From Ruminococcus sp. (GTDB lineage: Bacteria; Bacillota; Clostridia; Oscillospirales; Ruminococcaceae): a DNA stretch of 31,449 nt. The DNA lies in assembly GCA_017961625.1 (NCBI GenBank), contig JAGCWY010000091.1:1-31449 (forward strand), given 5' to 3'. Positions 1-6,835 of the stretch are shown piece after piece. The translations under genes and the position numbers were made by a program. Under the pieces are notes generated by a model. It was not told the DNA's origin, did no database searches, and was given only the letters and a program-made list of their open reading frames with translations. Within the stretch, counting starts at the first letter, position 1. The number at the start of each line of letters is the position of its first letter.

Positions 1-2
1 CA

Positions 3-299
3 ACAACAACTACTACTACTACTACAGAGCCTGTCACAACAACTACAACTACTACAGCTCCTCAGCTTACAGTAACAAAGGCTGGAGATGTAAACTGCGA
101 TGATACTATAGATATGGCAGACGCAGTTCTAATAATGCAGTCACTTGCTAATCCGAATAAGTACGGCGTAGGCGGTACGGATTCTAACGCTCTTACAGAG
201 CAGGGCAAGGTAAATGCAGATACTGACGGCGACGGTCTTACAACAAACGACGCTCTTAGGATACAGGAATTCCTTCTTGGAATCGTTAAAAGCTTATAA
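3..299 (+). CDS. Dockerin-bearing protein, C-terminal part (5' end outside window)
   Basis: The open frame enters from the left edge and stops at TAA 297-299. The first ~20 codons are almost all ACA/ACT, giving a Thr-rich linker interrupted by EPV and ending APQ. A type I dockerin follows with two Ca-binding loop/helix repeats: one begins GDVNCDDTIDMADAVLIMQS, the other GKVNADTDGDGLTTNDALRI. Dockerins bind cohesins on scaffoldins, so the complete protein is probably a secreted cellulosomal enzyme or structural subunit. The catalytic or binding module lies outside the window and cannot be named. The duplicated dockerin with an insert between repeats (NPNKYGVGGTDSNALTEQ) resembles Ruminococcus dockerins. 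A strong terminator follows 23 bp after the stop. Confidence 0.88.
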   Translation, partial: TTTTTTTTEPVTTTTTTTAPQLTVTKAGDVNCDDTIDMADAVLIMQSLANPNKYGVGGTDSNALTEQGKVNADTDGDGLTTNDALRIQEFLLGIVKSL

Positions 300-321
300 G
301 ACATAATTTACCCTATTACCA

Positions 322-364
322 GGTAGGACCGGGAGAATCTTCTTCCGGTCCTACTTTCTTTTTA
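322..364 (+). terminator. Rho-independent terminator after dockerin gene
   Basis: A perfect 10-bp stem, GTAGGACCGG (323-332) with CCGGTCCTAC (345-354), is followed by a T-rich tract TTTCTTTTT. It ends the dockerin transcript and separates it from the toxin cassettes. Confidence 0.9.
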
Positions 365-447
365 CGGTATGAATTGAAATAATCGGTCTCGCATTGCTGT
401 TGTTCAAAAAAATTATATAAATAATTTGTGAATATACTAAAAAACTA

Positions 448-477
448 TTGACAGGTATCAACCGTTTGTAGTATAAT
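448..477 (+). promoter_or_regulatory. SigA-type promoter ahead of truncated Rhs cassette
   Basis: TTGACA (448-453) and TATAAT (472-477) are separated by 18 bp. Both hexamers match consensus exactly. It lies directly upstream of the point where an Rhs reading frame begins without a start codon, so it could drive the orphan toxin tip or be left from the gene that once stood here. Confidence 0.7.
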
Positions 478-684
478 TCGAAATGTAAACTGCCAGTTGA
501 ATATAGGTTAATTTTTAACAATGCATTCGGCGGCGGTCTCACACAGGTCATTGCAGAATATGACAAGGACGGAAATGAGAAGTGCAGCTACACAAGAGGC
601 ATTGACATCATTTCACAGGAGCGTGACGGAAACGTATCCTTCTATCTGACAGACGGTCACGGATCTGTAAGACAGCTTGCAGAT
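478..684 (+). other. In-frame Rhs core remnant upstream of first usable ATG
   Basis: The frame of the following CDS is open back to TAG 469-471 but contains no ATG before 685. From about 520 it reads as ordinary Rhs core sequence (NAFGGGLTQVIAEYDKDGNE, then YLTDGHGSVRQLADM). Codons 472-519 look unrelated to Rhs. The boundary near 518-520 is therefore a likely recombination junction where the C-terminal end of an Rhs gene was joined to foreign sequence and lost its N-terminal part. Confidence 0.65.
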
Positions 685-1800
685 ATGGACGGAGCTGTAA
701 CAGACACTTACGTTTACGACGCATGGGGCAACCTCATTTCGTCAACAGGCGATACTGAAAACAGCTATCTCTACTGCGGCGAGAAGCTTGACAGCACAAC
801 AGGTCTCTACTATCTCCGTGCGAGATACATGGATCCTTCAACAGGTACATTTATCTCAATGGATACTTATCAGGGAAGCATTTTCAATCCCGTATCACTG
901 CATAAGTATCTCTATGCTAATGCAAACCCTGTAATGAATTCTGATCCGACAGGTTATTTCACACTTTCAGATATTAGCCTTTCGGCTACAATTAGCAATA
1001 CTATAGACACAATACAGAATGATTCTTTTGCACTTGCAGTATGGAGATCATTTAAGTCAGGATTAGTTTGTTCAGGAGTAGATGTATACCGTCAGTTAAG
1101 AACTACCGGTAAAATAAACTGGGGCGAAGTGCTTGAAACATTCCTTGTAAGTACAAGTTTAGGAGTAGTATTCGGCGGAAGTGCAATATTAGTAGCATCA
1201 TTAAAATCAGCAGCAATCTATGCAGCATTAGGCGGATCATGCCCTACCTTTTTTGTCGTTAATCTCGCTCAGGCTGAGGCAGATCGTGAAGCCGGAGATT
1301 ATGATTTGGTGTTCCTTGACTTGATATTTGCAAGAATGTCATTAAAAGGAGCAAAGGGTAATTTCGATAATGCATTTGAGACGGCGACAGCAAAAAATAC
1401 CGCTGGAACTACCACAAACCCTTCACCTGAGAATACTAATACAGCAAAAAGCAATGGAAAGCCAAATAAAGTTAAGGGTGGCATTGGTAGATCAAACGAG
1501 TATAGAGACAATTGGAAACATGAAAGCTTACAAACAGCCATTGATAAGATAGCTCCAGGAGCTCAAGGACAGCAATCACCTAATGGTCATAAAATTGTAT
1601 TTGAAAATTCTCAAACAGGAAAAAGAGTTGTATATGATATTGCAGGTGATTATTTTAGAGTTGAAGATCCAAGCATACCAGGCAAAAGATTTCATACTGA
1701 TATCAATGGCAATCCAATACCGAATAATATTAAAACAGATAATGGAACCCAAAGAGGATTAACAAAACCTGAGTATGAAGCGATGACACATTTTAAATAA
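685..1800 (+). CDS. Orphan Rhs C-terminal tip: Rhs core plus polymorphic toxin domain
   Basis: This frame encodes the end of an Rhs/YD-repeat core (DTYVYDAWGNLISSTGD, LYYLRARYMDPSTGTFISMD, YLYANANPVMNSDPTGYF, about residues 8-91), which is the conserved junction preceding variable toxin tips. Residues ~92-200 include hydrophobic stretches of the pretoxin or translocation kind, followed by a Thr/Asn/Pro-rich hinge. The last ~95 residues (from KHESLQTAIDKIAPGAQGQQ, through GKRVVYDIAGDYFRVEDPS, to the end at MTHFK) form a compact toxin-like module. I believe this type is a nuclease-class polymorphic toxin but cannot name the family. The start at 685 is only the first ATG, with no convincing ribosome site; Rhs homology continues upstream to ~520. 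The toxin part is visibly more AT-rich than the core. A probable immunity gene follows 11 bp later. Confidence 0.72.
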   Translation: MDGAVTDTYVYDAWGNLISSTGDTENSYLYCGEKLDSTTGLYYLRARYMDPSTGTFISMDTYQGSIFNPVSLHKYLYANANPVMNSDPTGYFTLSDISLSATISNTIDTIQNDSFALAVWRSFKSGLVCSGVDVYRQLRTTGKINWGEVLETFLVSTSLGVVFGGSAILVASLKSAAIYAALGGSCPTFFVVNLAQAEADREAGDYDLVFLDLIFARMSLKGAKGNFDNAFETATAKNTAGTTTNPSPENTNTAKSNGKPNKVKGGIGRSNEYRDNWKHESLQTAIDKIAPGAQGQQSPNGHKIVFENSQTGKRVVYDIAGDYFRVEDPSIPGKRFHTDINGNPIPNNIKTDNGTQRGLTKPEYEAMTHFK

Positions 1801-1811
1801 AGGAATGAAAA

Positions 1812-2168
1812 ATGGAGTTAGCAAGAAGTAAAAAATATATTATAAAAAATGAATGGGAAATAGCTTATTTGTTTGATGCAAAAACAGGGCAGCAAATTGC
1901 AGAAATTGCCAAATTCTTTGAGGGTGATCCTGGTGATGCAAAAATATCTGATGATGAAAAGTATTGTGTAGTCGTTGGTTGGGGAGCTATAATTTACAAG
2001 TTGCAACCACCTTTTACAGATTATCTGCCTGGCTTAAAACCTGTTCAATGGCAAAAATATCTTGTCGATGGAGATATTTGGTTTGAAGAGATAAAAGAGA
2101 TTAATTCAAGATATGTAACTCTAATTTCAGAAAACGGAGAAGAATATCGAATAAATGTGTATATTTAA
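1812..2168 (+). CDS. Probable immunity protein for the Rhs toxin tip
   Basis: This is a 118-residue soluble protein with no signal peptide or membrane segment. Its start lies 11 bp after the toxin stop, with AGGAATG just upstream as a ribosome site. Short beta-rich sequence (EIAYLFDAKTGQQIAEI, KYCVVVGWGAIIYKL, YVTLISENGEEYRINVYI) and acidic content suit a cytoplasmic inhibitor of a basic nuclease toxin. The family is not recognised. The assignment rests on position, size, AT-rich composition matching the toxin tip, and the terminator directly after it. Confidence 0.6.
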   Translation: MELARSKKYIIKNEWEIAYLFDAKTGQQIAEIAKFFEGDPGDAKISDDEKYCVVVGWGAIIYKLQPPFTDYLPGLKPVQWQKYLVDGDIWFEEIKEINSRYVTLISENGEEYRINVYI

Positions 2169-2204
2169 CGGTTTTTGTTAATGAATTAAGATATACTATG
2201 ATTT

Positions 2205-2235
2205 AAAGAGCGGAGATTATCCGCTCTTTTTTTCT
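2205..2235 (+). terminator. Terminator closing first toxin/immunity cassette
   Basis: Stem AAAGAGCGGA (2205-2214) pairs perfectly with TCCGCTCTTT (2220-2229) around a 5-nt loop and is followed by a T run. Confidence 0.92.
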
Positions 2236-2276
2236 TGACAAATGAATAAAAAAATGGCAGAATAAGAATGTAGCTT

Positions 2277-2951
2277 GATCATCTTGTAGCAACTGAGGAC
2301 GGACAGAAGAGGATAGATGAGATAGAAGTCGGCGACAAGGTATGGGCATATAATATCTTCACAGGAGAAACAGAGCTCAAGGAAGTTCTGACAGTATATG
2401 TTCATGACGACGAGACAGAGATACTTCACCTCCACACAACAGCAGGCGATGTAGATACTACAACAAATCATCCGTTCTATGTACTCGGCAGAGGCTGGGT
2501 AGCAGCAGGTGACCTTAACGAGGGCGATGAAGTATACCTCATTGATGGTTCAACAGCTTATGTAACAGGTGCAGAGCTTGAAAGATTCACAGAGTCTGTA
2601 ACGGTTTATAACCTTGAGGTAGTTGATCTTCATACTTACTTTGTTGGTGATACATCTATATTGGTTCATAACCGTTGCAAACTTGGTGAAAATATGGCAG
2701 AAGCTTATGGTGACCCTGGTCCAGATTATGATGCACATCATCATTATCCTCAAAAGTTTAGAGAACAGTTTGAGTCTGTTGGAATTGATATTGATGCACC
2801 AGAAAATGGAACTTGGGTACAAAAGAATAGTCATAGACAGGGTGCAAAAAGTTATAACGCAATTTGGGCAGAACAATTTGATATGTGGGGTGGTAATTTT
2901 TCAGCAGAAATGATTTTAGATTTCTTTGAATCTTTACCAAGGAAGTGGTAA
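2277..2951 (+). pseudogene. Truncated HINT-domain polymorphic toxin tip with AHH/HNH-like nuclease end
   Basis: After an in-frame TAG (2271-2273) the frame reads as the interior of a pretoxin HINT (Hedgehog/intein-like) domain: LVATEDGQKRIDEIEVGDKV, TTNHPFYVLGRGWVAAGDL, VYNLEVVDLHTYFVGDTSIL, and the terminal VHN. The N-terminal catalytic Cys and everything before it are missing. The remaining ~95 residues hold DAHHHYPQKFREQF, GIDIDAPENGTWV, then HRQGAKSYNAIWAEQF. This pattern of paired His with later His/Asn/Trp resembles AHH or other HNH/EndoVII-type toxin nucleases. There is no normal start; TTG 2661 or ATG 2694 could start an 85-96-residue nuclease fragment. It is called a pseudogene because HINT is beheaded, but it may be a silent orphan module kept for recombination. 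Confidence 0.75.
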
Positions 2952-2952
2952 T

Positions 2953-3546
2953 ATGTATTTTTTTAGAATAATATGGAATCCAAATACTAATTGTGCTTAT
3001 ACTAAAAAAACAATATATTCAAATCCAATATTAAGGTGTCCAAAATGTAAACAATTAATAAAGGATCATAAAATATATGATTTTTCTGTAATGTTAAGCA
3101 AGGAAGCTCCGCTTTCTGATTTAGTTACAACTTTATATTCTATACCTATTATATCTAAAAAAGCTTATGAAATATTTAAAAAAGAGAATATAACTGGATT
3201 CAAAGCACATAAAATACAAGTTTGTAACAGCAAAGGAAAAGCTATTGATGTTTTATATTATGCTTTAGAATACACAGGTCGCATATCAATTAATTACAAT
3301 GAAATGGGGCTCATGTCTACTAAATGTGATGAATGTGGTATGGACTATATTGAAAATAAAAGCTTTATATATGAAAAATTATGTTTAGATGATTCTACAT
3401 GGGACAGTTCAGATATGTGTGTAGGCGGATATTGTACATCAAAAGTAATTGACATCGTTAAAGAAAATAATCTAACTGGATTTATGTTTAAACCAGCAGA
3501 AGATGCATGGAATTCATTGAAAAGATCAGAAATACTAATTAAATAA
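2953..3546 (+). CDS. Probable immunity protein with two CxxC pairs
   Basis: The start is taken at ATG 2953, one base after the toxin-frame stop, with AAGGAAG at the right distance; an earlier in-frame start at 2926 lies within the toxin gene. The product is 197 residues. CPKC (early) and CDEC(G) (middle) suggest zinc binding, as in double-CxxCG proteins found as immunity partners. Two similar segments (KKAYEIFKKENITGFKAHK and IDIVKENNLTGFMFKPAED) suggest an internal duplication like that of DUF1629/Imm11-type proteins. The gene is very AT-rich compared with the rest of the window, in keeping with horizontal transfer. The role is inferred mainly from being immediately downstream of the nuclease tip. 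Confidence 0.6.
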   Translation: MYFFRIIWNPNTNCAYTKKTIYSNPILRCPKCKQLIKDHKIYDFSVMLSKEAPLSDLVTTLYSIPIISKKAYEIFKKENITGFKAHKIQVCNSKGKAIDVLYYALEYTGRISINYNEMGLMSTKCDECGMDYIENKSFIYEKLCLDDSTWDSSDMCVGGYCTSKVIDIVKENNLTGFMFKPAEDAWNSLKRSEILIK

Positions 3547-3560
3547 TTTTTGTTTTTTTG

Positions 3561-3599
3561 AACCGAGGCAAAGTTAATCTCAAAGCCTCGGTTTTTTTC
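3561..3599 (+). terminator. Terminator closing second toxin/immunity cassette
   Basis: AACCGAGGC (3561-3569) pairs with GCCTCGGTT (3585-3593), followed by seven Ts. Confidence 0.92.
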
Positions 3600-3619
3600 T
3601 TCCCCAATCAAATAATTAT

Positions 3620-3658
3620 AAAATCCCCCCGGTCTGTGTCGGCACAGACCGGGGGGGG
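3620..3658 (-). terminator. GC-rich hairpin, probable terminator of the leftward spoVA-side transcript
   Basis: CCCCCCGGTCTGTG (3625-3638) pairs with CACAGACCGGGGGG (3643-3656) across a TCGG loop. Read on the minus strand it is followed by ATTTTATAATTATT. It faces the plus-strand terminator at 3561, so the two converge between the toxin cassettes and the leftward genes. Confidence 0.7.
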
Positions 3659-3709
3659 ATAGCTTATAGCGCGAATTTTGTTCCTATCGGACAGTACAGC
3701 TGTTACAAG

Positions 3710-3811
3710 TCAGTTAGTCCGCGGGTGCATAAACCATGGCAGGAGCATTGTTGCGTATAGTGCTAATGATGCGAGACCGAATGTAAGACCGAAAGTATTT
3801 TTGAGAGTCAT
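3710..3811 (-). CDS. 33-residue hydrophobic peptide, unknown
   Basis: A short open frame begins at ATG 3811-3809 and stops with TGA at 3712-3710. It is preceded by an exceptionally good ribosome site, AAAGGAGGAAACTAAGC then ATG. The product starts MTLKNTFGLTFGLASLALYA and continues TMLLPWFMHPRTN, one likely membrane-spanning helix with a short polar tail. TATAAT on the minus strand at 3858-3863 could be a -10 element, but no good -35 is visible. The gene sits between spoVAE and the GC-rich terminator, 148 bp downstream of spoVAE, so it may be the last gene of that transcript. No family is recognised. Confidence 0.5.
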   Translation of the reverse strand: MTLKNTFGLTFGLASLALYATMLLPWFMHPRTN

Positions 3812-3959
3812 GCTTAGTTTCCTCCTTTTATAGATTTCTGAGTTTATGCCACTCTATTATATAGATACGAATCAAAGTTCTGTTTTTAGACGTAATCAGC
3901 TGATTTTTTATAAATTCAGCAATTTTTCGCGAGTATGCTCTGTTATTGACAGCTGTATC

Positions 3960-4325
3960 TTAGCTCTCTCTGTCCTTTTGCTTAAAAACAAGGGAAGCTC
4001 CGAGACCGAAGAGTAGGGCGGCAGTAACACCGCCTGCCGCGGCGGTCAGTCCGCCTGTGAAGATGCCGAGGAGCCCGTCCCTTGCAATAGTCTTTCTGAT
4101 ACCTTCAGCAAGGAGGTGTCCGAAGCCCGTCAGCGGAACTGTTGCTCCTGCTCCTGCAAATTCTGCAAGTGGCTTGTAAAGCCCTAAGGCTGAGAGTATA
4201 ACCCCCGTGACTACATAGCCTGTCAGTATCCTTGCAGGAGTCAGTTTCGTAAAGTCTATGAGAAGCTGTCCCACTGCGCAGACAGCTCCTCCGATAATGA
4301 AAGCCTTTAGTATATCCGTCAGCAT
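3960..4325 (-). CDS. spoVAE: Stage V sporulation protein AE
   Basis: This is a 121-residue integral membrane protein matching SpoVAE across its length, with motifs KAFIIGGAVCAVGQLLIDFT, LTPARILTGYVV and VPLTGFGHLLAEGI. It has about four hydrophobic helices. SpoVA proteins form the inner-membrane route for dipicolinic acid into and out of the spore. The start is set at ATG 4325, behind AAAGGAG; it overlaps the end of spoVAD by 7 bp, so the two are translationally coupled. An upstream extension to 4493 is only spoVAD in another frame. The usual partner spoVAC is not in the window. Confidence 0.92.
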   Translation of the reverse strand: MLTDILKAFIIGGAVCAVGQLLIDFTKLTPARILTGYVVTGVILSALGLYKPLAEFAGAGATVPLTGFGHLLAEGIRKTIARDGLLGIFTGGLTAAAGGVTAALLFGLGASLVFKQKDRES

Positions 4326-5338
4326 AGCTGCTCCTTTCTTATATGAACGAGGTGGGAGACCGAAGGTATCGTTTCTCCCTGCTGTAAGGACATAGGGGAC
4401 ATCAGGGCTCCCGTAGCCGCAAAGAGGATATTTCGTATCTCTCCATGCTCCAGCATTGGCAGGAAGTGTCCGCATAATACGCTTGCACTGCATCCGCAGC
4501 CGGAACCTCCGCAGTGAGAGTCCTGCTTTTCCGGGTCGAATATCATAGCGCCGCAGTCTCTGTGCTGAGCGGTGATATCCACGCCCTGCTTCAGAAGTAT
4601 ATCCAGCAGCAACCGACTTCCTACGATACCGAGATCGCCCGTTATGATAAGGTCATAGTCTCTGGGAGCCGTTCCCGTTGCAGAAAGATAGCGTATTATA
4701 GTATCCGCAGCAGCCGGAGCCATAGCACTTCCCATATTATTGATATCGGTAACATTCAGGTCGGCTATATTTCCGATACAGCCTCCTGCGACCTCTGCGG
4801 AGCCCTCGGTACGGGAAAGTATCACAGCTCCCGAGGCGGTGCAGGTCCACTGAGCTGTAGGAGTCCGCTGACCTCCGTAGGACAGGGGGAAACGGAACTG
4901 TCTTTCCGCCGTGGAGAAATGGGAAGAGGTCACAGCTGCGGAGTACTGCGCGATACCGCTCTCAGTGAGCACCGAGGCTATGAGAAGCCCCTCTGCAATT
5001 GTGGAGCAGGCTCCGTAAAGTCCGAAAAAAGGTATGGCAAGTTCCCTTGCGCTGTAAGCTGAGCCGATACACTGGTTTATAAGGTCGCCGGCGCAGATAA
5101 CATCTATATCCGTGCTGTCGAGAGCTCCTTTAGCGAGAGCAAGCTTCATGGCTTCGAGCTGGAACTGAGTTTCAGCCTGTTCCCATGTCTCTCTGCCGAA
5201 GTGGCTGTCGGCGATGACCTCGTCGAAGCAGCTGCCGAGGGGACCTTGTCCTTCCTTTTCGCCGACCACTGCGGCGTAGCTTTTAATTTTTACGGGAGCT
5301 TCCATGCGGAAAACTCCTCTTGCGATACGTTCTGCCAT
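4319..5338 (-). CDS. spoVAD: Stage V sporulation protein AD
   Basis: This is a 339-residue protein of normal SpoVAD length. SpoVAD has a thiolase-like fold and binds dipicolinic acid on the spore inner membrane. Visible family segments include FGRETWEQAE near residue 50, FFGLYGACSTIAEGL, SSHFSTAERQFRFPLSYGGQ, and GSGCGCSASVLCGHFLPM near the C-terminus. A GGAGG lies 7 bp before ATG 5338. With spoVAE it forms a two-gene unit. Usually spoVAC, spoVAD and spoVAE stand together; here spoVAC is absent and the upstream flank holds only a palindrome and another gene's terminator. Whether this organism sporulates cannot be judged from two genes. Confidence 0.93.
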   Translation of the reverse strand: MAERIARGVFRMEAPVKIKSYAAVVGEKEGQGPLGSCFDEVIADSHFGRETWEQAETQFQLEAMKLALAKGALDSTDIDVICAGDLINQCIGSAYSARELAIPFFGLYGACSTIAEGLLIASVLTESGIAQYSAAVTSSHFSTAERQFRFPLSYGGQRTPTAQWTCTASGAVILSRTEGSAEVAGGCIGNIADLNVTDINNMGSAMAPAAADTIIRYLSATGTAPRDYDLIITGDLGIVGSRLLLDILLKQGVDITAQHRDCGAMIFDPEKQDSHCGGSGCGCSASVLCGHFLPMLEHGEIRNILFAATGALMSPMSLQQGETIPSVSHLVHIRKEQLC

Positions 5339-5361
5339 GATGATACCTCCGTTACGGAGCT

Positions 5362-5390
5362 ATTATATGAAGAAAACGCAGGGATATACA
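5362..5390 (-). promoter_or_regulatory. Candidate spoVAD promoter
   Basis: On the minus strand, TGTATA (5390-5385) and TATAAT (5367-5362) are 17 bp apart and lie 24 bp upstream of the spoVAD start. The -35 is poor for SigA. It resembles the TGNATA of forespore sigma factors, but the -10 does not clearly fit SigG, so the sigma factor is open. Confidence 0.4.
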
Positions 5391-5397
5391 GGGATCC

Positions 5398-5430
5398 AAA
5401 CCATAATTTTGCGGAGCAAAATTATGGTTT
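5398..5430. repeat. Perfect 15-bp inverted repeat upstream of spoVAD
   Basis: AAACCATAATTTTGC (5398-5412) and GCAAAATTATGGTTT (5416-5430) form a perfect hairpin with a 3-nt loop. The following GAGCCGTTAGCCGTTAAAG resembles the short GCCGTTAGC motifs at 9549-9575 and 29482-29490, so it may belong to the dispersed intergenic repeats. Confidence 0.6.
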
Positions 5431-5470
5431 GAGCCGTTAGCCGTTAAAGTTTGATTTACGCAGTCCTGAT

Positions 5471-5506
5471 AATAAAAAAGCTCCGGGATATTGAAATCCC
5501 GGAGCT
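5471..5506 (-). terminator. Terminator of the repeat-protein gene
   Basis: On the minus strand AGCTCCGGGAT and ATCCCGGAGCT (5506-5496 and 5489-5479) form an 11-bp stem with a 6-nt loop, followed by a run of Ts (5478-5473). It lies about 40 bp after the stop of the gene ending at 5545. Confidence 0.9.
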
Positions 5507-5544
5507 GATATTTAGTCCGTATGTTGCAGAAAAAAGAGTATCCG

Positions 5545-6801
5545 CTATTTATCGAACAGCTTATCGTATGTATCCCAGTATATTTCGTCGAGGTTTTCCT
5601 TTTTTCCTGCGGAGGGACCGTTTCCCTTTGCGGAATAAAGCCTTGGCACAAGGGCGGACTCGTCGTTCTGCGGACAGCTTCCCACAGCTGCCTTGCGGTA
5701 AGTCCAGTCCTCTGAGGCGGCAAGGTACTCGACTCTGCCCTTTCTGACTACGAAGAAGTATTCAACATTGTCTGGTGGGAAATAGTAGCCGATAGTTTCG
5801 TAGAATTTATCCGCCTCGAAGGGCACAGCCACATTTGATTCACTGTCCGAGCTTATGATATATGTGCCCCTTATATTCTCGCCGCTGCTGCCGAGGTAGT
5901 CAATAGCTGAGGTAGCAGCATCGTAAAGCTTTGCCGCAGCCGCATTTACTTCCTGCTGCTTTGACTTCGACCTGCCGCCGATAAGCGGAGGAATGAATAT
6001 TGCCGCAAAGGTTACGAGTATCAATGAAAACAGTATCGCAGCTATGACTGCGGCAGGACTTTTACTCTTATAGGGCGTAAAGGTCTGACCGTAGTATGGG
6101 TATGAGTTTTGCGAATATGGCTGTCCGTAGCCGTTTCCGTACTGCTGAGAGCCGCTGTTATAGGACTGTCTCTGCTGCTGTCCGTAGCCGCTGCCGTACT
6201 GCTGAGAGATGCCGGTATATGACTGTCTCTGCGGCTGTCCGTAGCCGCTGCCATACTGCTGAGAGATGCCGGTATATGACTGCCTCTGCGGCTGTCCGTA
6301 GTTGCTTCCGTCCTGTTGCTGAGTACTGCCGGTATATGACTGCCTTTGCTGCTGACTGTAGCTGCTTCCGTCCTGTTGCTGAGTACTGCCGGTATATGTC
6401 TGTCTCTGCTGCTGACTGTAGCCGCTTCCGTACTGCTGCTGAGAACTGCCGGTATATGACTGCCTCTGCGGCTGACCGTAGCTGCTTCCGTACTGCTGCT
6501 GAGAACTGCCGATATATGACTGCCTCTGCGGCTGACCGTAGCTGCTTCCGTACTGCTGCTGAGAACTGCCGGTATATGTCTGTCTCTGCTGCTGACTGTA
6601 GCCGTTTCCGTACTGCTGCTGAGAACTGCCGGTATAGGACTGTCTTTGCTGCTGACCGTAGCTGCTGCCGTACTGCTGAGTACCGCTGTTATATGGCTGC
6701 CTGTACTGCTGCGGAGCAGATTGCTGAACGGAGCCTGATGCAGTGCAGCTGCATTTTTCTCCGTATTCCAGTTTCCTTCCGCATTGTGTGCAATATGGCA
6801 T
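5545..6801 (-). CDS. Zinc-ribbon membrane protein with Gln/Tyr/Ser/Gly tandem repeats
   Basis: The start is set at ATG 6801 (MPYCTQCGRKLEYGEKCSC), behind AAGGAGTGATGAT; the longer frame to 6864 has no ribosome site. The 418-residue product has an N-terminal Cys4 zinc ribbon (CTQC...CSC). Next comes a ~200-residue low-complexity region of nine 19-20-residue repeats of the type QQYGSSYGQPQRQSYTGSS. One transmembrane helix (AAVIAAILFSLILVTFAAIF) then leads to a ~140-residue C-terminal domain, probably extracellular (starts near residue 280; ends YWDTYDKLFDK). This layout is common in clostridial zinc-ribbon membrane proteins, but the repeats are unusual. The function is unknown. It has its own promoter at 6836-6864 and terminator at 5471-5506. 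Confidence 0.82.
   Translation of the reverse strand: MPYCTQCGRKLEYGEKCSCTASGSVQQSAPQQYRQPYNSGTQQYGSSYGQQQRQSYTGSSQQQYGNGYSQQQRQTYTGSSQQQYGSSYGQPQRQSYIGSSQQQYGSSYGQPQRQSYTGSSQQQYGSGYSQQQRQTYTGSTQQQDGSSYSQQQRQSYTGSTQQQDGSNYGQPQRQSYTGISQQYGSGYGQPQRQSYTGISQQYGSGYGQQQRQSYNSGSQQYGNGYGQPYSQNSYPYYGQTFTPYKSKSPAAVIAAILFSLILVTFAAIFIPPLIGGRSKSKQQEVNAAAAKLYDAATSAIDYLGSSGENIRGTYIISSDSESNVAVPFEADKFYETIGYYFPPDNVEYFFVVRKGRVEYLAASEDWTYRKAAVGSCPQNDESALVPRLYSAKGNGPSAGKKENLDEIYWDTYDKLFDK
6115..6712 (-). repeat. Coding 57-60-nt tandem repeats, nine full units
   Basis: Six 60-nt units and three 57-nt units run through the middle of the zinc-ribbon gene, with partial units at both ends. The shorter units drop one Gln codon (QQY for QQQY) and lie toward the C-terminal side. 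Third-position differences between units show the copies are not all recent, while several neighbours are nearly identical, as expected of expansion by slippage or recombination. Confidence 0.9.
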
Positions 6802-6835
6802 ATCATCACTCCTTGTGTAAGTGTCGTACAGTAAC

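Noticed and set aside
6115..6712. Regular ~60-nt repeats that could suggest a CRISPR array
   Set aside because: The units are contiguous, in frame, without spacers, and lie inside a coding gene.
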